Origin: Chrysomallon squamiferum
Taxonomy: Eukaryota > Mollusca > Gastropoda > Neomphalida > Peltospiridae
DNA length: 64,000 bases
Direction of reading: 5' to 3'
Assembly: GCA_012295275.1 (NCBI GenBank)
Contig: CM022668.1
Span: 10,131,031-10,195,030 of the forward strand
Numbering within the stretch: the stretch's first letter is position 1; the number at the start of each line of letters is the position of its first letter. The position numbers and the translations under genes were made by a program. Below are positions 24,166-34,976 of this stretch, piece after piece. Below the pieces are notes generated by a model. That model saw only the letters and a list, made by a program, of their open reading frames with translations, had not been told where the DNA came from and ran no database searches.

Positions 24166-27026
24166 TTATTTGTCTAAACTGTTTACATTGGCTTTGTGTT
24201 TTACTAGTAATTTTATTATCACTGGGAAGCCAAATAGTGAGGCGATGTGAAGAACAGTTTTACCATCTGCATCCGTGCTTTCTGTGTCAACGCCTTTTTC
24301 CAGGAGAAACCTGACTGCCATGACCTCGCCACAGCGAACTGCTCTGTGTAACAGAACGGCAAAAAGATCAGATTTCACATCTACTCGTCTGGAGAAAAGA
24401 AAACTAGCTATGTCAAAACTTCTCGCTAGTGAGTATCTTTGGAAATCTTTGTAAACTACAGGACAGGGTCCTTTAAGGTCAGATCCACTGCGCACTAGGT
24501 ACTGTATCACGTCGGTTTTATTATAATGTAAAGACAGATGAAAAGCAGTCAAAGACAAATTGTTTTTTAAAATCAAATTTGATCCTTTTCCTATCAAATA
24601 TGACAATAATTTGACTGAATTATGTTCTGCTGCGATGTGGAGAGGCGTGTCTCCAGATTTGTTTCGAACATTCAGTTTGGCTCCAGCCTCCACCAACTTT
24701 ACAACAGATTCTAAATTTTCAGCCCTGACTGCCAAATGTAAAGGCGAGTTTCCATGCATGTCTGCTGCGTTAGCATCCCCACCTTTCTGTAGCAGGTATC
24801 CGACCACGACAGCAGTGTTGCTCTCAGCTGCAACATGCAACGGCGTCTGCTTCTTTTTGTTCACAGCAGTTATGTCAAGTCCACGATTCAGAAGAAATAC
24901 TGTGGATTTCACACATCCGTATCGTGATGCTGTGTGTAATAGGTTTTCACTGTGACTCACTGATGTCTTGCAGGCTGGATTACTGCTAATGATTTGTTTC
25001 AGGATGTCCGCATCATCGTGTGCAGCGGCCAAGACAGTACAGAATTCAGGTTTTCCTGCTGTAACGTGATTTTTTAATTGTCTGAAGAGATCGCCAGCTC
25101 GGATTTCGACACTGCTGGGAAGTGTGAGCGGTCGATGTCTCCTTCGCAGTGCTTTTCTGAGACCTTCGTGACATTGCAATAGTAACTGTCTGAGAGCACG
25201 ACGAAGAACCGGTTCACTAGTCTCTAACTGAGAAAGTCGATGAATGAGAAAACGTGAAATTTTTCCATTTCCTTTTTCTAACGCCAGATACAACATGGGT
25301 CCCAAATCGTCAACCTTCAAATTAAAATTCCTTTTGGATTTCAGCAGCAATTTAAAAATGGACACATTGTCTGACTTCGACAGAGCAGCAGCAGTCAGTG
25401 TCGTCACAGTTGGAACAGTGCCACAGTTTAGCAGAGATGTTGTTGTGTCAGAGTTTCCTGTGAAGCAAGAGACATCGAGAATTTCGCCGCGCTGGTTGGT
25501 AATAACACTGTCGGTTGACTGGCAGACAGCTTTCACAAAATGTTCGGAAAGACTACGACAGTGTTCAGCAACAGCAACACTTGTCGTTGACGATGTCGAT
25601 AATGAAATGCTCTCACGAACACGATCTAGTAACTTTGTCTCCATATCTGGGAAATAACAACCGTCTTTTTTTAAACTAAACCAGAAAGTATTGAAATCAC
25701 CTGCACCAAAAAAACTGCGGATAGAGTTCTTTTTTATATCAAGTTTCTGTGATAAGACTTTGTTTGGGACAACCGATTTCCAGTATTCTTCTGCCAAATA
25801 TTTAACGAATTCTTCATCTTTTAACGATGGGTGTGAAAGAATAAGTCTTGCGCTGGACGACATCAACAAATCTGTAAACCTTTCAGCAAGAACTGGAAAG
25901 TTTTTCCTCTCAACTGTAACAACGACGTTGTCTTTCCTAGCCACACCAGGTGTAATGATATATTCAAGAAGCAACGTCGCCTCACATATGAGGAGTCCTT
26001 GCTTCTGGTAATCTGATATAAACTGCAGGAATAATGTATCAAATATGGATTGGTGAATAAACGTGTATTCTCTACCCTCTGTGTTGTCTGACAAGTATAA
26101 TCCACACAGAGATTTGGCCGAAGCTTTCATCTGACCTAGAGTAACATCACTATTTATTTTACACACATGCTTCAGCTTACTTATCAAGTTTAGCATATCT
26201 GATGAATCTTCGAATGGGTCCAGAGCATCATACTTCAACACACCCTTCTTGAACAGCACAGTGAGTAGCACCAGGTACTGGTACTGACTTAGCTCCGACA
26301 TATCTTCTTTAAGCATCGCAAACTGGTCTCTCAGAAATTCTACAGGCTTTTTAAAGAATTCCACTCCACGCTTCTGAGCGCTCTCTGAGCTGACGAAAAA
26401 ATTACAGCACTGCGGGAAACCAAGTTCTTGAAATGTTTCCAGTACTGCTTCATCTTTTTCTTCTTCTTTCATGTGTACCCCGCTGAAATTTAGGTGTCTG
26501 TCCAGAATGTTTCTCTTCTCCTCAGACGTCATATGCATATCTTCATCATGCAGGTCAATCAAATGTTTCTTATCGAACATGGCAAAAGCTCGAAGACTTT
26601 GCTTACAATCTGAAAATATCTGTGTCCTGAACGTGATTATCACCTTCATGAATCCAGACTCAACAAAAGACCAGACGGTTTCAAATTTCCTCTCCCATTC
26701 TCTCTGAAACTCGGACACAAGATTGCTCTTACCAAAAATGTCATCAATAAGAACAATAATCTTTTCACTTGGCTTCTGCTTGACCAGACGTTTAGGTCTC
26801 GGGATGTCTTCGAACTTTGAAGGATGAGTCACCAAAACAGGCTGAGTTTGTTCTCGATTTACAATTTGTTCCATAAGATTTAAACTCAGAGTTGTCTTCC
26901 CTGATCCCGGATTTCCTACGATGACGACAATGCCTAAGTTGACAAGTCTTTTTCTTGCCATACTGAATGCCCTGACCGGAACAAAGGTGTTGGGGTTGAT
27001 GGATTGAATTCGTGTGGAAGCATTGC
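24166..27026 (-). CDS. Exon d of copy B, open part: STAND NTPase and first ankyrin repeats
   Basis: Numbered from the Met at 26961 (itself internal; 21 more codons lie upstream to the acceptor): Walker A GNPGSGKTT 16-24, Walker B IIVLIDDIFG about 68-77, sensor strand VIITFRTQIF about 107-116, TFIHQSIFDTLFLQFI in the helical region, and ankyrin repeats from about residue 670. It stops at SLDK. Nucleotide similarity to copies A and C is high throughout, and no residue of the NTPase motifs is lost. Confidence 0.82.
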
Positions 27027-28179
27027 CTTTAAAATATGAGAGGATAATTTATGTCAAAAGTTATTATTGTAGTCGTAGTTGTAGAAACAGTAGTAATAAT
27101 AGTATTAATGATAGTTAATGTAACACCAACTCTGATTTAGCTGATGATTTATATTTAGTGTATATAGGAGTTATAAACGTTATCCACTTTTAGCATGATC
27201 TGACGGGCTACTTTCGATACATAGTTCTATCAGTTTGCACAGTTTTGACGAAAATGGGCTATGCCACCAAGAATTGAATGCAAACAATCGGTGAATCTAT
27301 AATTAATTTTATAAAAACGAATTCACAAGGTTTGGGAAATGTTGTTATTTTATAAGTAAATATGGAGTTTTGTCTTGAGAGCATGTAGAATGAAGTCAAA
27401 TATTTGTCATTTGAATATTGGCACCCTCACCCATTTTTGTCAAAATTGTAGAAAGTGAAAGGACAACATCTCGGAAATCACCGAGAGATCATGCAAGAAA
27501 TATCAGCTAGTAATAACAGATACTAATAACAATTTTCTGAGACTGTGATTGAATGTTTCCTTTCTTTGTTATGATTTGACACGAAGTGAAGATATCGACA
27601 TTAAAAGAGTATAAAGAAATGTTTCGGTATTCTTTTATCATCTTAATTTCATTTCGTTTTTAATACTGAGTAAGTGGCTGCTACATAGAAGCTGATGTGA
27701 CACCATTAACACAGAAATAATCCATATACTCACGTTTCATGTTCGAAAAATGTTCTGTTTCTTTTTCTGCAAAAAAGTATAAATATTATTTAAATGGCTA
27801 TTTCTAACATATAACGAAACAGAGAGAAATACAAAGATATAGGCAGACAGAAATATATTTGGTTATTACTATGATTAATAACAAGAACCGTAACAACAAC
27901 AAGATATATATCTGCCTGTATCTTTGTCTTTCTACCTGGATATTTTAGTCATTAGGACAAACGCCTGACCATCTTGGGCTAAATATTTCAAGCATTAGGT
28001 CTAATGACTACATATTTTACTATGGTTAACAGCAGCATTTGAAGAATAACAAGAAAAAGAAAAAAAAACAGTAACAACAACAATACTAATTATAATAAAT
28101 ACTATTAGTATTATTGATTTTGTTGTTGCTACTGTCATTATTATCATAATAATAATAATAATTATTATTATTATTATTA

Positions 28180-28223
<44 letters not shown>

Positions 28224-29042
28224 ACTATTATTATTATTATTATTATTTAAAATGTCACATTTTAAGGTTCTATTTAAAAAGTCCTTTATTCTTCAATTTT
28301 CGTTTTCATCGATTACTTTAATGATTTTATTTTATTTTCAAAGATAAAACCACTATTTACTTTTAATCCTAATTTTCTTTTTTCCTCCTTCATTAATGCA
28401 CCCCTCTGTCGTGTTTACTTTCAAGCTTGAAGTATCATTGAGCACACATATCATATCCCTTCTTGAATGCTGTTCTACTGACATATAGCCTACAATAACC
28501 AGAGAAAGTCTGAATGAATGAATAAGGAATGAATGTTGCAATGAACCATTAAAAAACGTTTTTCAGCCTTAGATGTAAGGTGCCTTTTTAAATGTTAATT
28601 CATAATGAAAGGAATAAAAGCCCGCATTATATTAGCCAAATAATTCCACAATCCAGAAAGTCGCAGGTAAAGAGAGAAAACTACAACAACAGTATTTCAA
28701 AGGTTAGACAATAAATGCAATGTTAATATGTTTCTATTTATGTATTTCTGTATTCCTTTTATTCATCCATTTTTAAACATCTATACACATACATACATAT
28801 ATACAGACACACATACATACATATCTGCTTAACTAGTAACCTATACACTCACACATACACACATTCATACACATGCACACAAACACACACACAAACACGC
28901 ACAAAAGAACGTATAAGCAGGATAAGTTCTTAAATTCAGACTGGTGGTGACAGATATAATTAAGACATAAAGTGCATGACTCACACTGTTACCTGACAAC
29001 ATATCAAGTGTCGTATCTGTATCACAGTCAAGCAGTACATAC
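27027..29042. other. Introns b-d of copy B
   Basis: Contains exons 27734-27766 and 28361-28489. The rest is intron homologous to copies A and C, with an ATT tract at about 28080-28250 and a CA-rich stretch at about 28770-28910. Nothing else is seen. Confidence 0.55.
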
Positions 29043-30264
29043 CTGTATCAAGCAATCTGGCTAACTGTTGTCCCTTCATTTCTTGTGGAATAGAAGCAGG
29101 AACATTAACTTGGTCAGTTTTCAGTGCTGAAGATGATGGTTGGACAACATCGGAGTTCTGAACAGTGTAAACCTCATGAAGTTTTCTTGTTGGCTGGTGG
29201 GTAGAGTTTTTATTCTCAGGTCCATTATCTCTGAGTCCACTGCTCTGAAGTCTGTTATCGTTATGACATGTTTCTGGTGGTTCGTTAATGGAGTCAGTGA
29301 TCTGAAGTTCATTATCAATGTAAACTTCATCTATATCAACTTCATCCAAATGAACATCACTGTTATAAAGATTATCTATGTCTACTTCATCAAAAGGAAC
29401 CTCACTGTTATAAAGATCTTCTATGTCACCTTCATCAAAAGGAACATCAACGTTATAAAGATTATCTATGTCAACTTCATCAAAAGGAACCTCACTGTTA
29501 TAAAGATCTTCTATGTCACCTTCATCAAAAGGAACATCAACGTTATAAAGATTATCTATGTCAACTTCATCAAAAGGAACCTCACTGTTATAAAGATCTT
29601 CTATGTCACCTTCATCAAAAGGAACATCAACGTTATAAAGATCTTCTATGTCACCTTCATCAAAAGGAACATCAACGTTGTACAAATCTTCTATGTCACC
29701 TTCATCAAAAGGAACCTCACTGTTATAAAGAGCTTCTATGTCACCTTCATCAAAAGGAACATCAACGTTATAAAGATTATCTATGTCAACTTCATCAAAA
29801 GGAACCTCACTGTTATAAAGATCTTCTATGTCACCTTCATCAAAAGGAACATCAACGTTATAAAGATCTTCTATGTCACCTTCATCAAAAGGAACATCAA
29901 CGTTATAAAGATTATCTATATCAACTTCATCAAAAGGAACATCAACGTTATAAAAGTCATCGTTGTCTTCTTCATCCATATGAACATCACCCTTATCAAC
30001 ATCATCAGTGTGAACTTCAGCCGTGGGAACTTCATCTTTGTGAACATCATCTATTTTATCTACATCGTGACGCAGGTCGTCATCACATACTGACTTTTTA
30101 ACATCACGTGTGACATAATCATCTACTTCGTTGAAGTCAGTGGTGCTCCAGTTTCTCTTTCGTTTTCTAGATGACAGTCTGACACTCCCTGGATTCTGTT
30201 TTGAATCATTCACATCAGAAGGTTCTGTTCTTTTGTGCACGATAGCATTCTGTTTGCGAAGCAT
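29043..30264 (-). CDS. Exon a of copy B with an expanded acidic 15-residue repeat
   Basis: 407 codons from MLRKQNAIVHKRTEPSD, with the basic cluster SSRKRKRNWS, then a strongly acidic repeat block and the conserved end VNVPASIPQEMKGQQLARLLDTG. The block holds 13 near-perfect 15-residue units of two kinds, VDVPFDEGDIEDLYN and SEVPFDEVDIDNLYN, between degenerate units (DVHMDEEDNDDFYN, SDVHLDEVDIDEVY). The frame is intact across all units. No catalytic domain is seen; it looks like a flexible acidic linker between a basic patch and the NTPase. Confidence 0.68.
29340..29975. repeat. 45-bp coding minisatellite
   Basis: The tandem 45-bp unit is visible as repeated tcatcaaaaggaacatcaac and tcatcaaaaggaacctcac. 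Two unit types alternate irregularly. It lies in exon a of copy B and keeps the reading frame because 45 is a multiple of 3. It also opens long frames on the plus strand, which are shadows. Confidence 0.92.
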
Positions 30265-32499
30265 CTACAAAACAGTATAACACCAATTCGTAATGTAATA
30301 CTAGGAAGATATTTGTACAATGATACATTTCAGATATGGTCTCCTAATATCCAGCAACATCAACATTACAAAAATGGTTCACCTTTTGAGGAAATATCAG
30401 ACTCTGAAAACAGTTAAATGAAAATGTCGGGATACAACCTCTGAGTGAATTCCTTAATTAATAACAGTTCTAAATGTCTGACTTAAGATCAGATCAATGT
30501 CACATTATGGACAACATTAAGCAAAAGGTTTGACTTAATAAATATGAATATTTTAACTAAGAATATCAAAGTTTGAAGATCCAAATTATAAATGTATTTT
30601 TTCAATGAAAATACTATTTAAAATTTATGCGTTTGTGACATAAGCAAATCTGTATGCTATTTTTTTTTTGAATTATTTATTTTATTTTATTTTATTTTAT
30701 TTCCGTTTGTTTTGTTTTTAATTTGTCAAAAGTCTGAACATGTCGGGATACAACCTGTGAGTGAAGAGATACACTCGGAATGATACTTATCGGTTTTATC
30801 TCGGGTATACTTACGTTGGATACGTACCTATTAAATAACTATAAACAAATCCAGTTTGGAAAAAATAAATAAATAAATAAATAAGTGTCCATTTTAACTA
30901 AAAATATCAAAGTTTGAAGGTTCAAATTACAAACGTACTGATTGAATTAAGATAATATTTGAAATTTAGGCTCTTGGGGCAAAAGCAAACGTATAGTATT
31001 TCTTTTAAATTATTAATTTAATTTAATTTTATTTTATTTAATTTTATTTAATTTTATTTAATTTAAAATATTTTTAATTTGTCAAAAGTGTGAACATGTC
31101 GGGATACAACCTGTGAGTGAAGAGATACACTCGGAATGATACTTATCGGTTTTCATCTCATGCATACTTACCTGGGATAAATAGATATTAAGTATAATTA
31201 ACTATGACAAATCCAGTTTCGAAAAGCAAAAACAAAAAACAAGAAGAAGTAAAAAATACACAAAAACAAAACAGGAGATGTATATATATATACATAAAGA
31301 AGAAAAGAAATAAAAGATACAAAAATAAATAAAAATTTGTTAAATGACTGAAAGTAAAAAGCCCTCGAATAGTTAGAAATTATGAACATGCCCTTACAAT
31401 TTTTCCCAAGTGAGCACTACGGTACAAAGTTCTAATCGGAACACAGTTTACTACTGAATATTAAATATAAAAACAGTACCTAGCAGAATATAAACTGTTT
31501 TATGCACCTGATTACATTTTCTTGCGACAGTTGTTATAAACACAAAGTTTCGGTATATCTATTAATACTTCCGTGTTTTTGGCGTTCAAATTTAAACACC
31601 TTAACTGATATATCGAAATACCCCCATATTCTAAAAGTTGTGGATCTAGAATATGTACGAATTTAGAAATGACCTCAAGTGTTACAAAGGTAAAGGTAAC
31701 TAAATTATTCTCACCTTTTTTCTTGTCTAAAAACACAATCGTTTACTACGTTCTTCTCGAACTTTCATTTCCTTCTTTGTTGACAGATCATTTCCCCTTA
31801 TAAATAACCCAGTCTTAATAGCATTTTTATGTAAGTTATGATGATACTACTAATGATGATAATAATGAAAATGATAATTATTATGATGATGATGATGATA
31901 ATAATAATGATAATAAAAATAATGATGATTGTGATTATTATAACGATACTAATGATTATATAACAATAATAAAAATAAATATATATTTTATTGTAGCATG
32001 TTTAATTTTGTCAGTAGAGAAACTTTGTATTTGTACCTGACAATGACAATGAAAGTTAAATCCAAAGATGAAACTGAAAGAATGAAATTCATTGACTTTC
32101 TTTGTTGAAACACCGATTTGATCCGCTTGAGTCCTGAGAAAAAACGCGGGATTCAGCAGAAAGAAAGCTGTTGATTATGTTAGCAGGGAATTTCACAAAA
32201 TTTGAGGGGTTAACAATTTGTTGTTGTTGTTAAAAGTTATTCCTAGCCTTGTAATGCGGTTGGTATAATGATATTAATGTCAGGTATAAATTCAGTTTAA
32301 AGTTATAACACGATGTTTCTCATTAACTAGTAAATACGTACTGGTTGTACAGTCTGTAGACTAGTATTCTCTTTGACAACCATCAACACAAGTTGAATCT
32401 CCAAAACATTTACGTTATTTACACAGTTTCAAACAGGTCTGTTCATATTGATTAGCGGAGCAGGCTGAAAAATTCAGAGATGTGCATAGTACAAGATTG

Positions 32500-33770
32500 T
32501 AGCACAATGTTTTTTTTTAATAAAATGAAAGTGAGGAGATATGAAACAGTACGTAAAATATATAAGTAAAATGGACGCTTACTGACTCATTGTCTCATCT
32601 CTTCTAATTAAATATTAGTGAAATGCATTCTATATAACACATTTAACGTTTAAGTATGACATTATTCTCATACTGTTTATTTAAATATTACGTTATTGAC
32701 ATGTTATTTGTGTATTTAAATATTACGTCATTCTCGTGTTATTGGTGTGTTCATTACGTTATTCTTCTGTTATTCGCTTATTTAATATGTTATGCTAGTA
32801 TCGTGCTATTTACGTATATTTGTGATAAAGGTTTAAGAGTTCATATGAACAAAAAAGAATTTGGAATTTACCTGATACATTTCAGTCAGCGTTTAAAATA
32901 AAGTTCATTAAAAAAGTAAATCCAGAACCTCAGCAGTTTTTGTTCTTGTTTTTAACTTTCTTTATCAGAAGATCTACGTTTGCATAAACCGTCCACTCTT
33001 CTTTACCTGTGTATAGCAACACAACAAGGTCACTCGACATTTCTTATCACAGTTAGTTTTCAGGTAGTTTAACAAACGTCGCGTTATAAATCACGATACC
33101 GTGTGAGCGATAACAGAGATATGGCGATTTTTAAATGCCTGAAGGGGGAGATCAAGAAAAACTAAAAAGGGTTGTGAAATGAAATTCTGACCAGCCTCCG
33201 TGGAATGCTGAGAAAAAAACAACAACAAAACAAACCGGAATAAAGAAAATATTATTTTTAAAATGTTGTATGTAAAGAAATGAATATGTTTGACAAATGA
33301 TAGTAGTTTAATGAATATACAGCCAAAAATGTCCCAGTAAAAAATGTTTAACTTTACAGTTTATACGGACAAAAACAGATTCTAAAGATATTACAATGAT
33401 GAACTCGAAGTCAACCCGATATCAACAGAGATAAAAACTAGAAAATTAATATAATGTTTTTTAATAATAAAGTAATTCCTCAACCATATTTTAATTCCTT
33501 AAATGCTTGCATACATAAAAGCAAACATATATATATTATAAATGCAGATATATGTATATATACAGATAATCATACACACACAGACAAACACATACATCCA
33601 TGTCAGTCGTTACAGAAGTATTCACAGCGATAGGCAATGGTTTTGTTAATATTAACTAAAAGGTTGTTAATCCCGATGTACTAATTTATCTTTTTTTATT
33701 TAGTTCTTATCTGCAGAACGTAGACTGTTAGTCAGAGGCAGGCCTCTTATGATGTCTAAGACCAAGCTAA
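32500..33770. repeat. Second relic of EGF-receptor intergenic DNA
   Basis: Closely matches 17790-19060 (for example the cgttattgacatgttatttgtg and aaccgtccactcttctttacc blocks) and, more distantly, 37440-38500 and 49300-50450. No coding exon is found in it. Confidence 0.65.
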
Positions 33771-34401
33771 TTTAAATTATTAATTTAATTTAATTTTATT
33801 TTATTTTAGTTTGTCTTATTTTTGATCTGTCTAAAGTGTGAACCTGTCGGGATACAACCTGTGAGTGAAGAGATACACTCGGAATGACACTTATCTGTTT
33901 TTATCTGAAGCATACTTACTTGGTATACATAGATATTACGTATAATTAACTATATCAGATCCAGTTTAGAAAAGAATAAACAAAAAACAAGAAGAAGAAA
34001 ATACCCCCTCCAGAAAATCCAAAAAAAAAAAAATACACCAAATATATATATATATATACATAAGAATATGAAAAAAAAAATATATATATATATATATAAA
34101 ATAGAAAAGAAATAAAAGATATAAAAATAAATAAAAATTGTTTAAATGGCTGAAAGTAAAAAGTCCTCGAATAGTTAGGAGTTATGAACATGTCGTTACA
34201 CGTTTTCCCAAATGAGAACTACGATACAAAGTTGTAATCGGAAGACAGTTTACTACTAAATATTAAATATAAAAAGAGTACCTAGTAGAATATAAACTGT
34301 TTTATGTACCTAATTACATTTTTTTGTGACAATTGTTTTAAACATATAGTTACGGTATATCTGTTAATACTTCCTTGTTGTTGGCGTTCAAAGGTAACTA
34401 C

Positions 34402-34545
34402 CTGAACGGATAAATACAAATAGCTGCATATTTTAAACCATTTTGGTCAAGAATATTTATGAATGTTGAAATTACGAACGTAGAAATTACGAATGTAGAT
34501 ATTACAAAGGGAACGGTAACTAAATTATTCTCACCTTTTTCTCGA
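34402..34545 (-). CDS. Putative membrane-span exon with a triplicated VISTF motif
   Basis: Acceptor ctgtttttcag, donor gtagtt, 144 nt in the same phases as 17042-17155. It reads SREKGENNLVTVPF then VISTFVISTFVISTF then INILDQNGLKYAAICIYP. The span is longer than in other copies because a 15-nt unit is present three times. Open, with both splice sites kept. Expression is unknown. Confidence 0.4.
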
Positions 34546-34659
34546 CTGAAAAACAGACTCGTTTACTAAGTACTTCTCGAACTTTGATCTCCGTGTTGGT
34601 TCACGGATTATTTCCCCTTATTACCTAGTCTTAATAGCGTTTTTATGAAGATGTAATGT

Positions 34660-34970
34660 TTGATAATAATAACAGCAACAGTGCCAGCAGTAGTAGTGGA
34701 CACAGTAGTAGTTGTAGTCGTATTACAGTAGTAACAGAAGTAGCAATTGTAATACTAGTAGCAGTAGTAGTACAGTAGTAGCAGCCGTAGAAATAGTTAT
34801 ACTAGTAGCAGTAGCAATAGTATTAGAAAAATATTAGAAACAGTAAAAGAAGAAGTAGTAGTACTATTGGTAAAGCTGCAGAATTGCAGTAGTAGCAACG
34901 ACGAGAAAATTCCATTACGCAGTATAACATTTTTAGTCTTGTTGTCGTTGGTGTTGCTGCTGCACTCCAT
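34660..34970. repeat. GTA/GCA triplet-rich stretch
   Basis: Degenerate (GTA)n with GCA interruptions, forming the boundary between the cassette array and the EGF-receptor pseudogene. A similar tract precedes the lectin exon of the intact gene (40735-40830). Confidence 0.7.
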
Positions 34971-34976
34971 TACTAG

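Larger units (their letters stand above)
22705..30264 (-). pseudogene. STAND NTPase-ankyrin repeat gene, copy B (truncated)
   Basis: Exon a 30264-29043, exon b 28489-28361, exon c 27766-27734, exon d from 27026. All phases and splice sites match copies A and C. The frame is open for 1414 codons, through the NTPase and the first ankyrin repeats, then ends at TAA 24168-24166. There the Glu codon of SLDKELCTPLHDA has become a stop. The remaining 1.4 kb is recognisable ankyrin sequence with several frameshifts and deletions. It would still give a protein with an intact NTPase and about seven repeats, so a truncated functional product cannot be excluded. Confidence 0.75.
30280..34650 (-). repeat. 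Exon-like cassette array upstream of copy B
   Basis: Same segment family as upstream of copy A. The 30-nt LIIxNIYVxQ segment is intact with tag/gtaagt borders at 31172-31201 and 33920-33949, and broken at about 30815-30840. The hydrophobic segment at 31600-31726 has an extra A in its A-run that shifts the frame; the one at 34402-34545 is intact. The SSLDLTFIVIV segment is at about 32040-32080. A relic of EGF-receptor intergenic DNA interrupts the array at 32500-33770. Confidence 0.5.

Noticed and set aside
29140-30093. Plus-strand open frame of 317 codons with a repeated ...IKIFYVTFIKRN... peptide
   Set aside because: It is the antisense shadow of the acidic coding minisatellite in exon a of copy B; a 45-bp repeat opens several frames at once.
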